DNA of 64,000 nt from Syncephalastrum monosporum B8922 (GCA_000697355.1 JNEN01001260.1:434001-498000), one strand, 5' to 3'. Numbered from the stretch's first letter, positions 45,964 to 62,780 are shown. The notes: generated by a model from the letters alone, not told the origin. Translations and numbers: made by a program.

Positions 45964-47018
45964 GAGAAGGAGTGCAGTAATAGATAGTTTATGAAAAGGA
46001 AGAAATAAGAAAAAAGAGTTGGCCCTTTCGAAGCAGCTAAATTTAGTAATTCTCTCATTGCTGGGTCCACTGCTGTTGGCTGGCTGAACGAGCGGAGGAT
46101 TTAGAATGAGGGGTTCTGTTGTCTTTATTGGCTGGGCCTGGGTATATCGCGGGTCGCGCCTCTTTCTAATGCACTGATATATGCTTTAGTCCCATCCAAC
46201 ACCACCCCCCAAGCGGAGCACTTTTCCCGGTCTCGGTCTATTTGAGGAAGTTTATTCTTCTTCTTGCGTATATATTCCACTTCCATCTTGCTTTTCCTGA
46301 GCCGCTGTGGAGATACATTCTACGCGTCGCATATTTATACCGTACACTACACGTGAATTGGTTAAGTCGGCGCAAAAACGGGGTTCAGAACCCACAAAGA
46401 GCAGAAAATAGAGCGAGAGTGCGCGCACAGAGTGAATTGGGTTACCGAGCAACGTGGCGACCCGCTCCGTTCACACTTTTCTCAGACGTAAAGCCAGGTT
46501 ACAAACAAATGGAACAAAAATATGTCAATGTTCCTTTGACTCACATGCTCGTTATAATGTATCCGGAAAAAAGCAGGTAGATATAATGTTAAGAGGAGCT
46601 CCTAGGACAAGGACTCTCTGTGCGGATAACAGCCGGACGATGTATATCTATCGCCTGATTTTCATTTCAGACTGGCGCCTACGTCATGCTTCACCGAAGA
46701 AATGATCTATATATAATTTTGCGTTTTGCCCAGAGTAGTCGTTGTTCTGTTATATGCTTGACGTAAAGATGCTATAAAGCTGACCAGAGTCCATTGCCAA
46801 AGCCAAAACGAACTCTCAAGCTATACAAATTATTGAATTAGCCACATACGACCGCCACATGTAAAATGGAAAATGTCTGTCGCCGCTCGGGAAGACATAT
46901 TAAGAGACTAGGACGAGACAAGGATGAACATATTGATCTTCTGCGTCTGTAACCGCACCGCCCTACCGAGTTATCTTCATATCTTGCCCGATTATATTAT
47001 GTCTATTTATTGTGAATT
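45964..47018. other. Intergenic region
   Basis: About 1.05 kb with no recognised gene. Two CCAAT-like elements (ATTGGCTGG near 46130; GCTGTTGGCTGGC near 46070) probably belong to the DMAP1-domain gene promoter. Confidence 0.4.
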
Positions 47019-48051
47019 CTAAACTTTGCCTGTGGCCTTGCCGAGGACATCATAAGTCTTCTCGTACACGGTGAAAACGATACCGCCCGAGAACTAGCCG
47101 AAGCGTGAGCATACAATCATCCAAAAAGAGAATAAGAAAAAGGCCAGAGGGGAAGACTTACAATGAGACGGGCGAGACGCGGCGTGGTGCCCTTCCAGAG
47201 CGAAAAGATGCCGTTGGCCTTAACGACCTTGAGCAGACAGTCAAACGAGTTCTTGTAAAGCGTTCGGGCATCGAGACCCTGCATGCGGGTCTTGACAACA
47301 TCAAGCGGCATTGTGGTGTAGACAGTGACAATACCAGCGCCAGCGCCGGCAGCAAAGGTGTGGGTAGCAGGGAGCGGACCATCACCATGCCATGCCTGAA
47401 GCCACTGTCGGAAGGTCGAGTAGGTGCTGAAACGGACGGCACTGTTGGCGCCTTGACGGGCCATGACAGGGCCCACGCCACGATACACACCGCCGATACC
47501 TTCCTCCTTGATGATGGCCTTGGTGCCATGCACCAGGCCATTGTACTTAGGGTTCGGGCTGTTCTTGTCGTGGATCAGCTTGGTCCTAACCCATATTGAG
47601 TACCATAGCAACAGCGAGCGCCAACAAGGTCCTTCGATGCTTACTTGATGGTTTCGGAAGGCGTGACGACCAAGGCAGCCTCGGTCATACCCGCACCCAG
47701 GCCTGCCAGCAAGCTTCGCACGCCCGACAGCTTGCCCTGGTCATCGCGTAGCAGGTTCGCGATCTGGTCATACGTCAGGAAGCGCACACCTGCTTTGGCG
47801 GCATTGCCAATGGCCAGTGCACCCACGCCCGTGTAGATGGCCAAGAAGCCATGGTGACGGTAGGTCTTGACCAAGCAATCGATCGGACCGGTGAATCGCG
47901 GTTCACCGGGCTGTAACTTGCCACCGGCCTGGAGCTGCAAGCGTGTCTTGACATATTCGGTGGGGTACGTCGCTATGCCCTCGACCGCGCCTGCAAACGT
48001 GCCTGACAAAAGTGACAGGACTGGATCCTTCTTTTTCGCCTTGTCAGTCAT
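47019..48051 (-). CDS. CTP1: Mitochondrial tricarboxylate (citrate) carrier
   Basis: Inner-membrane exchanger of citrate for malate or other carboxylates. Exons 47645-48051, 47162-47585, 47019-47093; 301 residues, three mitochondrial-carrier repeats. The Px[DE]xx[KR] signatures are YPTEYVKTRLQLQ, TPSETIKTKLIHD and MPLDVVKTRMQGL, each followed by a GxxxG-type helix. The first two use Glu rather than Asp, as in the citrate carrier group. IYTGVGALAIGNAAKAGVRF and YRGVGPVMARQGANSAVRF are family blocks. Confidence 0.95.
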
Positions 48052-48380
48052 TTTTGTGGGTGTATCTGTTCAAGAAAGACAGCTTTGAGATGAAAGCTGA
48101 TTTAAGCCGTTGATAATCGCCGCCGGATTCTGCCGGCGATTCTATGTGGGGAAAAAAATGGACAGGTTTGTGTCACCTACACTCTCACTCAAATTCGCCG
48201 GTTGGTGGTGCAATCACTCATGGATCGCTTGCGTTTCGGTCAGATATGGTTTGGATAAAATCGATGGGAGTTTATACATGTGTATTTAAAAGATGCTGGG
48301 CGTACGTATAAAAAGAGATAGCAAAAAGTAACAATTTGTACAGAATATTAGGATAGAAGAATAGATAAATGGTATATCGA
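48052..48380. other. Intergenic region
   Basis: About 330 bases between the citrate carrier start and the end of the DeSI gene; no feature beyond an inverted repeat around the GCCGGATTCTGCCGGC at 48122-48137. Confidence 0.4.
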
Positions 48381-49909
48381 TTAATGAGGAGAAACAGGAG
48401 ACACAGGCTCGCGTCCGTTAGCGCTCAAGGGTCGATCGAGTTCTTGAAGAGATGCGCTGATCGAGATCTGCGTCGCCGACCGTATCACTTCAGGTCGGGT
48501 GCAATCGGGCTCTTTGACAGGATCATCCGCGTCAAAGTCGTCGTCTTGCATCATCATGAGCGGAGACGACGTGCGTATCAGCACAATGCTGTCCCTGTCC
48601 TCCGCGCCCGAAGGTCGTCGACTGGGCGATGCAGAAGAGGATGGCACCGAGCTGCGCCGACGGTGATGCTGGGTGGCGTGTTGGAAGGTACGCAAATCAA
48701 AGGAGGCCTTCGAAGACTGGCGTGAGGTAGGACTCGATTGGCTAACCTGCGGTTGTTGTCGTTGCTGCTGGTGAGCCTGAGGTGGATGCAGCGGTTGTTG
48801 GTTCGATTTCCGGCCAAGTGTGATGCTGGTCGGGCTGGTAGGTCGACTGCCATGGCTGCTGACCATGGTACTGTTGTGGGAAGAACCATACTGTTCCTGA
48901 TGCCGGCTGCTGCCGCGTCTGCCTCGCATGGATGACGACTTGAGGGGCGTGCGCGACGAGTAGGACATGGCAGGTGAGGCAGGCTGGCTGCTACCAAACG
49001 AGGTAGGTGATTGGACGGTGGCTAAAGTAATGCAAAAATAAAACCAGAGATTATCACCTATTTTTAATGGAATACACAATTTATTTGGGCTTACGATCCG
49101 TTTCAAACTCGGGTGGCTCCACCCACTCGTCGGGTATCACGCAGGGAAACATGGCGCCTAGCTTGGCCGCTCGGTTGATCCATCCCGGGCTGGATTTATT
49201 GCACAGGCGTCGACAGAGTTCTTCTGTAAAGTGATTGCAGTTCCTATGCCCATATAAGTACATGATATGCTGTCATGCGACATTTGGAGGAGAGAATGGT
49301 ATGTGTACCTTGTCAGCAGATTATAGGAGGTGCCCATAAACTCTTGTGAGATGGTCTGGAGCACTTGGCTGATCTCGGCCTCGGTCATGTCGACGTATCC
49401 AATCAAGATGGTTTGCCTGCTATCATGAGTATCTGGAGACTACCTCTTGAAGGACGTGTTATTACTTGTAGAGCACGCCGGGCGGGCCCACCCTGGGCTC
49501 AACCGAGAAAACACCGGTTAGGTTATCGTATTCATGCCCACCAAAGCAGTATTCTCGTCCGCCTATCTCGACTCCGGAGTGATAGATACCTAAACCAGGC
49601 ATTATTGATATTTAACTTTGGCGCGTCCGGCCTCTATCATACCAACACCCAGCGCATGGCCGACGTGGGTTAAGAAGCTCGGCTCGAGCTGATCTCCTCG
49701 TTAGTCTCTCTTTAGGCTCAACGCTGTATTGTTCAAGCAAACGGTCCAAACCGCTATCATACCATATCGTAAACATTCACTAGGACTGAGAAGCACCCAT
49801 CGTCAATGGTTTGATCCGTATGCCGAAAAAGGGGTTTACCTTGATGTTTATTGGCATACTGCGAATGCGAGCGCGATCTGAGAAAGGCGCTACAGACGCT
49901 TTCAAACAT
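48381..49909 (-). CDS. PPPDE/DeSI-type deSUMOylating isopeptidase with long disordered tail
   Basis: Thiol isopeptidase family acting on SUMO or ubiquitin conjugates. Exons: 49840-49909, 49763-49785 (23 bases), 49643-49688, 49466-49589, 49309-49416, 49095-49243, 48381-49021; 386 residues. VLVNVYDM opens the domain; the catalytic His is in GIYHSGVEIGG (His50) and the catalytic Cys in RNCNHFTEELC (Cys126). REYCFGGHEYDNLTGVF and WINRAAKLGAMFPCVIP are family blocks. The remaining ~210 residues are Ser/Gln/Pro-rich with RRRSSVPSSSASPSRRPS, many likely phosphorylation sites. The N-terminal exon was chosen because the nearer ATG (49857) gives a stop after splicing. Confidence 0.88.
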
Positions 49910-50107
49910 GGCGGGTGGAAAATATATGGATTCGAATGAAAGCTATGCGGATGAAGCCCACGGAGATTTTGGAAGTGAAAAGAAATCAGAAAAAGAAAAA
50001 GCGAGAGAGTACAAAAAGAAAGAGCGAGTGAGTTGGGGACGGGGGGCCCGCAGAAGTGCGAGATATCAAGTCAAAGGGAAAAAGTTCAAGCTCAAATTGA
50101 ATTTCTT

Positions 50108-53139
<3,032 letters not shown>

Positions 53140-53405
53140 GACAGGTGGAGTGAAGACAGGAGAATGAATGAGAGGCCTAGTAAAAGTGGCTGTACACGAG
53201 AAGGAGAAAGAAGGCGGAAGAAAGTGAAAGGACAAAGGATAAAGGATATAAGGAAAGCTTATGATAATAGTTCGGAGGGGTGAAGGGAGAGCGTCATTCT
53301 CTTTCATGTCCCTCCTCCGACAACAAAATGCCGCCTGACTACGTCTGTAATTTGTTGTCTACTTCTACTTTCTTCTACTTTCTTTTATTTTCAGATTTCT
53401 CCACT

Positions 53406-54383
53406 TTACACCGGAGGAAGTCGGAATGACGAGTTGAAGGCAGTCTCTTTCACCTTGATGAGGTCAACTATGGCACGATGGGTAGGTAAATCAATATTGC
53501 GCTCCTTTGCAAGGCGTAAGAGGTAACCGTTGATGTAGTCAATCTCAGTGGGTCGCTTGGCTCTTAGGTCCTGGAGGGTCGAGCACACATTGTAGCCAGC
53601 AATTTTGTTGATCTCCAGGACGTGGTCATACAGCTCATCACGCGTCATATCCAGATTGTCTAGCACCGAATACGCTTCGTCGCAAAGAGAGCGCAGCAGT
53701 CTGCGACCCATTTCACTTTCGAGGATAATGGCGTTTCTGCACTCGAGCACGGCTGCAATAGGGTTGATGGTTGCATTTACCACCAGCTTGCGCTCCATAC
53801 GCTGCAGAAGACCTGTCCATGGCAAGATGGTTGTGTTGAGTTCCGGGAACGAGGCAAACGCATCGAGCACCGGCTTCACCACGTCAGGCTTGCTATGAGG
53901 CATCGCGCCCATATACAGCCCATCTTTGTCTTCCCAGCCCGAGTTGTGGATGATCGAGAAAGGTGCCACGCGTTCCACAGCATGCCGAATTACGCCGCTG
54001 ATAATCGATGGAGGCTTTGAGTCCGCCCACAGCTTGTGCAGCACTTCGTCGATCGCGCCCATTCCATTTTGCAAAAAGATCAGCGTGCTCTTGTCCGACA
54101 GTCGAGGCTGCACTTTGCGGAGCGCGTCCGCCGTGTGGAGCACCTTGGTTGAAATTACGAGATTCTCAATCGGCTCGCCCGCCTCCATGGCTTCGACATC
54201 GACATTGACTTTAACAGAGTCAGGCGCACCAAGACGCTGGTATGTGATCTGGCTGTCATACTTTGTGCGGAACTCTTCGACCTGCTGACTTGACCGGGGT
54301 AGCAGTGTCACTGGGAAACGCTCGCGAAGAGCCACGGCAATTTGACAGCCGATTGCCCCTGTACCTAAGATATGAAATCGCAT
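53406..54383 (-). CDS. PAN5: 2-dehydropantoate 2-reductase (ketopantoate reductase)
   Basis: NADPH reduction of ketopantoate in pantothenate/CoA synthesis. Single exon, 325 residues, usual length. The dinucleotide motif ILGTGAIGCQIA is at residues 4-15. STKVLHTADAL, FLQNGMGAID and VVNATINPIAAVLECRNA (with the catalytic Lys in RKLVVNA) are present, and TLQDLRAKRPTEIDYINGYL is the substrate-binding block. Lack of introns is uncommon in this window. Confidence 0.93.
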   Translation of the reverse strand: MRFHILGTGAIGCQIAVALRERFPVTLLPRSSQQVEEFRTKYDSQITYQRLGAPDSVKVNVDVEAMEAGEPIENLVISTKVLHTADALRKVQPRLSDKSTLIFLQNGMGAIDEVLHKLWADSKPPSIISGVIRHAVERVAPFSIIHNSGWEDKDGLYMGAMPHSKPDVVKPVLDAFASFPELNTTILPWTGLLQRMERKLVVNATINPIAAVLECRNAIILESEMGRRLLRSLCDEAYSVLDNLDMTRDELYDHVLEINKIAGYNVCSTLQDLRAKRPTEIDYINGYLLRLAKERNIDLPTHRAIVDLIKVKETAFNSSFRLPPV

Positions 54384-57001
54384 GGGGAAATGGAAAGCGC
54401 GGTCTTCTTGATTATCACAGCTGGGCTTCCTTATGTTTAGCTGACTATCCCGAGGCGTCGGATCTTTTCACAAATAAACATCGTACCTGTTTTAAACAAA
54501 GCAAGAAGAGAGATTAGAAAGGGACGCAGATAACGGGAAAGAGGAAAACGGTGACGGATAGGGTGGGAAAGTGTGTGCGACTCAGAAGTTTCGAAGGTTG
54601 TGAAAATTTAGAGTTTTAGATGGGCTTTTCTACTCAAAATGTTCACACTTTTTGATTTAACAGCACACATGGTTTCCAGTGTTCCTCTCTTCCCTTCCTT
54701 TTTTCTTCTTGAACGAAGGTTTTGCTTTGTATTCGAGTATAAAAGATTATATGAAGCAAACAGGCAGCTTCAGTAGTTGTTGCATGGCCATACTAATCCT
54801 GCGGTGCAGGCAAAGCGGACGACTGATTGGGCGCTACACAACCGAGGGTCGGAGGCCGGATTGCTGGTCTGTTCTACGGGGCGCAGACAACATCGCCCCG
54901 CTTGGATCCAGTAAGGGCATGTTGCTAAATTCGAAACGCTTGGGACCCGACAGTCTGCTGCCTTCTCGTCGAACCATCAAAGCCTTCAACATTTAACGAC
55001 GCTGTGTCACTTCTGCTGATAGCACATCTACGTATTCATGACATATGTCTATGCCTACATTGATTACCATTTTTTCCATTGTACCATTCTCTCGTTTTTA
55101 TAACGTACGAACGTCGCATATCCGTCGGCTACTTGTCAAATTTCGAGAATGGGGAGCGAAGTGGTTAGAACTGATGCAAAGTCTCTTTATAGCTGTTCGT
55201 CGAGTTACTCTAATTTCGTCATATGCTTACAAGGTCTCAGCTTCGGCAATATTATGTCCAACGTTTATAGTAATAAGGATGATGGGCTTGAGTTTTCCAC
55301 TGCGGAGAGAGGCTTCCCTGGTGGTCACATACTTGGGGTTGTAAGTTAACAACAGACGCAAATCAAGTAATTTATACTCTGCCGTTGCTGTGTGCTCTGT
55401 AGCATACAGTCTTTTTATTTTCATCCTAGCATCTATTAGCGTTGGCTGGAATAACCACGGGGATCACAGCAAAATAAGAGCGCATGATGTACCAATCAAT
55501 GCATAGGGGCTTCTGACGGGATATATACAGTGAAATGCTAACCAGAGCACTTCATCTATGAATGTGTTGCTCATGTCCAAGCTATCAATTCCAAACGATT
55601 TAGAGCCCGTAATTTACCATAGATATCCATACTCGTACTCGAAGGAGTGTCAGTTAGGCACAATAAGCAGCATACGGGTGCAGTTTGACGCTGTGATGCC
55701 AATTATTCCATAAGTGAGGACACACATGTAATGTATTTCTCTCTATGCGGTCCACTCATGTGTCGTTTATTTGGTAAACGTGACATCTTGACTTACGTAC
55801 GTAGGGTGAGCTTGCCATCCTCCCGTCAAGTACGGTATATATATTCATATTACCACAGAGCCCATATGATAAGTCAAACTATGTTGATTAGCCGTCGGTT
55901 ACTCGATCACTTTCGCTGCAACAGCATTGCGTAAGTGTAAGACGTAGAAAAGGGTAATCGATGTGAAGTGTATCTCACATTCTCTTTTTCGTCAGTCTCG
56001 ATCGACAATACATAGCAGCCTTCACCATAATCTAACGTGATGCTAATTATGCATATAATAGCACGACAGAGGTTGATGCTGGCATTCGTAGGTGCTGAAG
56101 GCCAAGGTTTAGAGAAAACTCTGATCGGTCAGGGTTAAAGGGAAAGATGACCAACAAGTACTATTGTCATTGTCAGATATATACAGCCCATACACAATAC
56201 CTTACAAGCGATATCTATACCATTATAATGTTATAGCAAAATGAAGGATAAGCTATTAGAAGCTTTGTGACCAAAGCGATATGAGTGATTGCTGTAGGAC
56301 AATATGCATAGACCAGAATTTATGGGGAGATCAGTGATGCAGCTCAAAGTGATCTTGGGGGTTGTTTTGGAGTATGTAGAGACCTTTTGCAGGGTCATCC
56401 ATAGGCAAAGGTGGATTATGCTCACAGATCCTTCTTACTGTGAGAGTTTAGCGACAAAGCCCTATAATAACATACAAAGGTCCACAACAAAATGGAGATG
56501 TATATAGCGCTCGCAATACAAAGACCATGACCGCAATTTGGGTCATCTGATTAAATGTGAATCATACCAGTGGGGGCGTAATGCATATCTTTTCGCATGA
56601 GCATTGGATTATCTGTGTGCCCTGTCAAAACAACACGTCGAAAGACAGTATACAGCGGGAAACCTTAAAAAAGGAATGGCGTCATAGGTTGGATGTAATA
56701 AGATCGGACCCTCAGGGAGGAAACTATATTTGTATGTAGGAGCTGGGTTGCTAGACAAGCATGATGATGCAAGTGTACTAAGGGTTCAAAACCAGCACAA
56801 TTTGGCATATGAATATAACAAGTTGTATGGAAAGGAGCGACGGGGGTTCTGACGATACAGGCGAGTCGGCCCGACAAGCGCATGTGACTCGGGAGTCCCG
56901 AACTCAACCCCGGCGCAGAAGCATTATTAAAGAACGCGCCCAAATCATTTTTGTTGGGTACTTTTTCTTTTTCCCTCGACCTTTCTATACATTTTACAAA
57001 C
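54384..57001. other. Largest gene-free stretch, including the TPI promoter
   Basis: About 2.6 kb, mostly AT-rich (55400-56500). Open frames reach 105 codons (54679-54996) but show no motif. No splice-joined gene was found on either strand. Two palindromes near the right end are listed separately. Confidence 0.5.
56865..56901. promoter_or_regulatory. Pair of palindromes upstream of TPI
   Basis: GTCGG-C-CCGAC at 56865-56875 and TCGGGA-G-TCCCGA at 56889-56901, centred 25 bases apart and about 110-130 bases before the TPI start. Such CGG/CCG inverted repeats are the kind of site bound by dimeric zinc-cluster proteins. Binding is inference. Confidence 0.4.
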
Positions 57002-58068
<1,067 letters not shown>

Positions 58069-58686
58069 GTTCGCATGCATTGAATCCAATAAATCATGAC
58101 ACAAAACATCCAAATACAAAACAACCTTGTCACGTTTTTACACATTTTTGATTCATGACCTTTTGTTGTGTGCGCTGATTTAATTTTGGGATCGCATTGA
58201 GTTCATTGGGTGGCGTGATACGACATAGTAGCCAACTGTGCCTCGCATGGCCAGTTTCTGGGTTTCACCCGATAGAGTAAAAATATATGAAAGCAGACAT
58301 ATCCAATCACAAGTGGAGGGCAAGTGTGTGTGTGTAGCTAACACGAAGAACTTTCGCAGCCATCGGTAGCACGATGAGGGACGAGGAGTGGCTGATCCTT
58401 TAACTTATTTGACAAATTTCATGCGCATGCTCAAAGAAGTCGACGCGATTGGCCCATCAAGAAACATCTAAAACAGGGAAAATAGGGACACACATGCCTG
58501 ACACAATGTTGACGATTGGGCGCAGGTCGCTCTCGCTTCATCCAGTGAATCAGGCTCGTACACACGCGAACCGGCGAAAAAATAGTCTCGATAACCACGT
58601 TTTTGTGGCTATATATTTGGGCAAAAAAACTTCTTTTGAAAGGGATCCGTTGCTCTTTCTCTTATCCTTTCTTTCCTAATCCTTTG
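58069..58686. other. TPI1-PHO84 intergenic region
   Basis: About 600 bases. Holds a short (GT)n run near 58326-58335, CACGTT at 58596-58601 and TATATAT at 58610-58616, about 70-90 bases before the phosphate transporter start. CACGTT/G is the Pho4 core in yeast; a single match is weak evidence for phosphate control here. Confidence 0.4.
58088..58093 (+). terminator. Polyadenylation signal of TPI1
   Basis: AATAAA, 20 bases after the stop codon, followed by A/T-rich sequence. Confidence 0.5.
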
Positions 58687-60370
58687 ATGGAGCGAACTGT
58701 AGAGACTACTGAGACGCGCTCCGCTGGCGGGGCTGTGCATGTCGATAGCTACACCCTGGATGCTGCTGACCGTCGCCGTGCTGCATTGGCTGAGGTACGC
58801 ACGGACTTACATGATCTGCTACCGCCACCCCTGACATACCTATTGTATTCTCTAGTTTGACGACGCCTCCTTTGGCTGGTTCCACGTTCGTGCTTGTATT
58901 GTCTCTGGTGTCGGTTTCTTCACCGATGCCTACGATATTTTCGCCATCAACCTGGTTTCCACCATGGTCGGCTACATCTATTGGGGTGATCAGGGCCACA
59001 AGACCCCCTACAATGTCGATACTGCTCTCAAGGTCTCCTGTTCGGTCGGTACCGTCATTGGACAGCTTCTCTTTGGTTATCTCGCCGATCGTGTGGGCCG
59101 TAAGCGCATGTACGGTGTCGAGCTTATGATTATCATCATCGGTACTCTCGGTCAAACGCTGGCCGGCAACGCAAAGGCTGCCTCTTTCTGGGCGGTTATC
59201 ACCTTCTGGCGTATCATCGTGGGTATCGGTATCGGCGGTGACTACCCTCTTTCGTCCGTTATTACTTCAGAGTTCGCCACCACCAAGCGCCGTGGTGCTA
59301 TGATGGCTGCCGTCTTTGCCATGCAAGGTTTCGGCCAGGTCGCTGCTGGTCTCGTCGGTCTGGTCTGCACTGCTGCCTACAAGAGCGCCATCCAGTCCGA
59401 TGTCGCCTATCTCGACTATGTCTGGCGTCTGGTCATTGGCATTGGCGCCGTTCCTGGTGTTGTGGCCCTCTACTACCGTCTGACCATTCCCGAAACCCCT
59501 CGCTACACCATGGATGTCGAGCAGAAGATCGAAAAGGGTCTTCGCGATGCCAAGGCTTTCATCGAGCATGGCGCTGCTGCTGGTGACTACACCGACAACG
59601 AGGCCATCGCCCGTGTTGAGACTACCCCCAAGGCCTCGTGGGCCGATTTCAACCGTCATTTTGGCCAGTGGAAGAACGCCAAGATGCTTATCGGTACTGC
59701 CTACTCGTGGTTCGCTCTTGATGTCGCCTGGTACGGTCTGGGTCTCAACAACTCGATCATCCTGCAAAACATTGGTTTCGCTGGTGGCTCGGATGCGTAC
59801 GAAGCCGTCTTCAAGACCTGTGTTGGTAACGTCATCATTAACCTTCTCGGCTCCGTCCCCGGTTACTGGATCTCAGTCTTCACCATTGATTACTTGGGCC
59901 GCAAGACCATTCAGATCATGGGCTTCACTATGCTGACCATTATGTTTGTCATTCTTGGTTTCGCCTACTACCCTATCCTTCAGACCTCCGTTGCCCTCTT
60001 CATTGTCCTGTATACCATCACTCAGATCTTTTTCAACTTTGGCCCCAACACCACTACCTTTATCGTTCCCGGTGAATGTTTCCCCACCCGCTACCGCTCG
60101 ACCGCCCACGGTATCTCGGCCGCCTCTGGCAAGATTGGCTCGATCATTGCCCAGGTTGCCTTTGGTCTGCTCAAGGACCGCGGAGGTTCCAACGCCTGGA
60201 TCAACCATTTGCTCCAGATCTTTGCTCTCTTCATGTTGACCGGTATCTTCTCTTCGCTTCTGATCCCCGAGACTAAGGGCAAGACCCTCGAGGAGCTCTC
60301 TGGCGAGCCTGAGCTCAACAAGACCAGCTCGCACACCATCACCGAGAGCGTTCAGAAGGAAGATTACTGA
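58687..60370 (+). CDS. High-affinity inorganic phosphate transporter, PHO84-like MFS
   Basis: Proton/phosphate symporter of the plasma membrane. Exons 58687-58794 and 58856-60370; 540 residues. Key blocks: GVGFFTDAYDIFAINLV (TM1, with the Asp of the phosphate site), FGYLADRVGRKRMYG (MFS motif A), GIGIGGDYPLSSVITSEFA (PHS signature), RLTIPETPRYT, FALDVAWYGLGLNNSIIL and FNFGPNTTTFIVPGECFPTR. A central cytosolic loop splits the two six-helix halves. Codon use is strongly biased, implying high expression. The S. cerevisiae PHO84 group is the best match by motif. Confidence 0.95.
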
Positions 60371-61620
60371 ATATAATCTCAAACAAATTGTAGTAGTAGA
60401 AACACTTCCATAATACTTTTTATTTTTTAAAATGCTCTTTCATTATCGTTCTCTATGTATTAGTATTTTATTCAGCTCCATGCAAGCTTTCTTTTTCCTT
60501 ATTATTCCTCACACCTTACTTCAAACTTATAACATACCGCTTTCCCTTGTAAAAATGTATTCAAAGTTATTCAAATGTCATTTTGAGTTGCGGTTCGTCG
60601 GGCTGAACGACGCGGTTTCCATGCACAATTTTGCCACGCCACTTCACCATCTCATATCGACATTAGGTACGTCTTCCGCTTTGGTTTTTGTGGTCGTAAA
60701 CAAAAGTCCACACATTCTTTCTCGGTACTTCACCGATATGTTTCATCTCAACTCACGGAAGAATATTATTCTGCTTTCCTTATATGCGTTTACCCGGTAT
60801 TTGAGCTTAATAAAAAAAGGTCATCATTCATATAAATATGACGTTAATTGAAAGCCTTAACTTTCAGTTTTGGCACGGGCCAAGGTAAAGCCACGGTAAA
60901 ATTCAGCCCTTTTGTTTGTATCACTAGATGGCTTTCGTCTAGAAATTTTCTCGTCAGCAGAGGACACGATATCCTAAAGAACATGTTTGTAACGTTCTGT
61001 TTCTTCATCACTTAATCACACACAGCAGCAGTACGATTATGCCGATGCGTAGTCGACGCTATGACTAGAGGAAATCAGAGGAATTTTAAAATTCAGAGGA
61101 AGCAAGGGTGCACCACGCGCCACGTAGGATCTGCATACGATGGGGGTGATACAGCCCATTCTGTCTTGCGTGGGGTGCAGACAACGACAGAGAATGGCAT
61201 TGCTTTCCATTTGTACGGTGCCAAAACGGATAGCTCATCGCTCTCATATCATCTCAATGAAAAGAGATATGAACGAAATTAGAATATGTTTGTTATAGTA
61301 CGACTGAAAAATCTATTTATGCTTCTCGTCGGCAAGACGGAAAACGATCCCATCACTAAGCAGAAGCATATATGCGTCCTTCTCTCTTGAAATCCCCAAA
61401 GAGATAGATGGTGGTCTGAAGAGACACATCATGAAGGTATTTCAGGCTGAAGTTGGTTTTTTTTTTATTTTTTCTGGGTAGAAAGTGGACTTCAAGGAAA
61501 ACATCTTATCTATTGGAGCGGATGATCTGCGTTCCAGCCAATTCCCGCGCGCTGAATTCGGCGTCTTTCTCTCTTTTTTTTTTTTCTTTCCTTCTCCCCA
61601 CTCTTCAAACCCATCCCAAA
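60371..61620. other. Intergenic region
   Basis: About 1.25 kb. One 139-codon open frame (60432-60851) is AT-driven, hydrophobic and motif-free, so it is not called. A pyrimidine-rich leader with T runs (61570-61590) precedes the next gene. Confidence 0.45.
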
Positions 61621-62780
61621 ATGATTCATCGGTGGCTGCACAACGTGAGTGTGGTCATTCTGCTTCTTGCTTTTGTTATCACCGTACGAGCTCAAGTCGA
61701 AAACCCTGCCGATGAGGTGAGTCATTCTAACAGAGCGACACCTGTTGCTCATACTGGGATACGCCATTCATAGCTTGCGGATGCAGCAGCCCTGACGAAT
61801 AATGAGGACCGTTTCGCACAGCAGATATCTGGCCCAGGGGGAGAAGGCGGAGACCAAGATGATCTGCAGGACCTGGAGCAATCGCTACTGATTTCGCTAC
61901 TCATGATCATTGTGTCCGAAATTGGCGACAAGACGTTCCTGATTGCAGCCATCATGGCGATGAAGCATTCCCGTCTTGTCGTGTTCTCGGCCGCGTTCTC
62001 ATCTCTGGCTATTATGTCCGTTCTGTCTGCATTCTTGGGCCACGTCGTGCCCAACCTGATACCCAAGGCGTACACGGACGTCCTTGCTGCACTCCTGTTC
62101 TTATGCTTTGGCGTGCGGATGATGTATGAAGGCTACCACATGAGCCCGGACGACGAAGGTGAAATGGACGAGGTCGAGGAAGAACTGCGAGAGGTGGAGG
62201 ACCGTGACCGAGTGAACAAACTCGAACTCTTGGAAGTGGGTGGCATGGCTGCTGCTCAGGAGCAACAGGAGGAACGTGACCACCACGGAGACGAAGCGCC
62301 CCACAGCCATCACCGCTCAAAGGCTCAGAAGGCCAAGGATGGCCTCGTGAACTTGATGCAACTCGTCTTCTCTCCTGTCTTTGTTCAGACTTTTGTCTTG
62401 ACGTTCCTCGGTGAATGGGGCGACCGTTCTCAGATTTCTACCATTGCTCTGGCAGCTGCCAATGTAAGTGTTACACATAAAAACCGAATGCGCGTTTTGC
62501 CTAAATCTTGTATTAAATGAAAAAAAAAAAAAAAAAATAGAATGTCTATTGGGTCACGGCAGGCGTCATCGTAGGCCATACTCTGTGCACTGCGCTCGCA
62601 GTCGTGGGCGGTCGTATGTTGGCCGCCAAGATCTCTGTTCGCACAGGTACGACTGGCTTATTTGTTTGTTTGGCATGGCTAACCAATACGGCGTTGTTAG
62701 TGACACTGACTGGCTCTGTGCTCTTCCTCATCTTCGGCATTTATTACAGCTATCACGCATACCACGGTCAAATCGAATAA
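61621..62780 (+). CDS. GDT1: GDT1-like Golgi Ca2+/Mn2+ transporter (UPF0016)
   Basis: Golgi cation/proton antiporter (TMEM165 homologue) supporting Ca2+/Mn2+ supply and glycosylation. Exons 61621-61716, 61774-62463, 62541-62646, 62701-62780; 323 residues. Cleavable signal MIHRWLHNVSVVILLLAFVITVRA. The two signature motifs ExGD[KR][ST] are both present: VSEIGDKTFLIAAIMAMKHS and LGEWGDRSQISTIALAA. Between the halves is an acidic loop and a His-rich patch (HHGDEAPHSHH). Intron 2 has about 17 A before its acceptor. Function is linked to the O-mannosylation gene in this window only by the compartment. Confidence 0.94.

Noticed and set aside
59267..60382. Antisense open frames of 166 and 169 codons over the phosphate transporter
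   Set aside because: Same cause: shadow of biased codons on the other strand.
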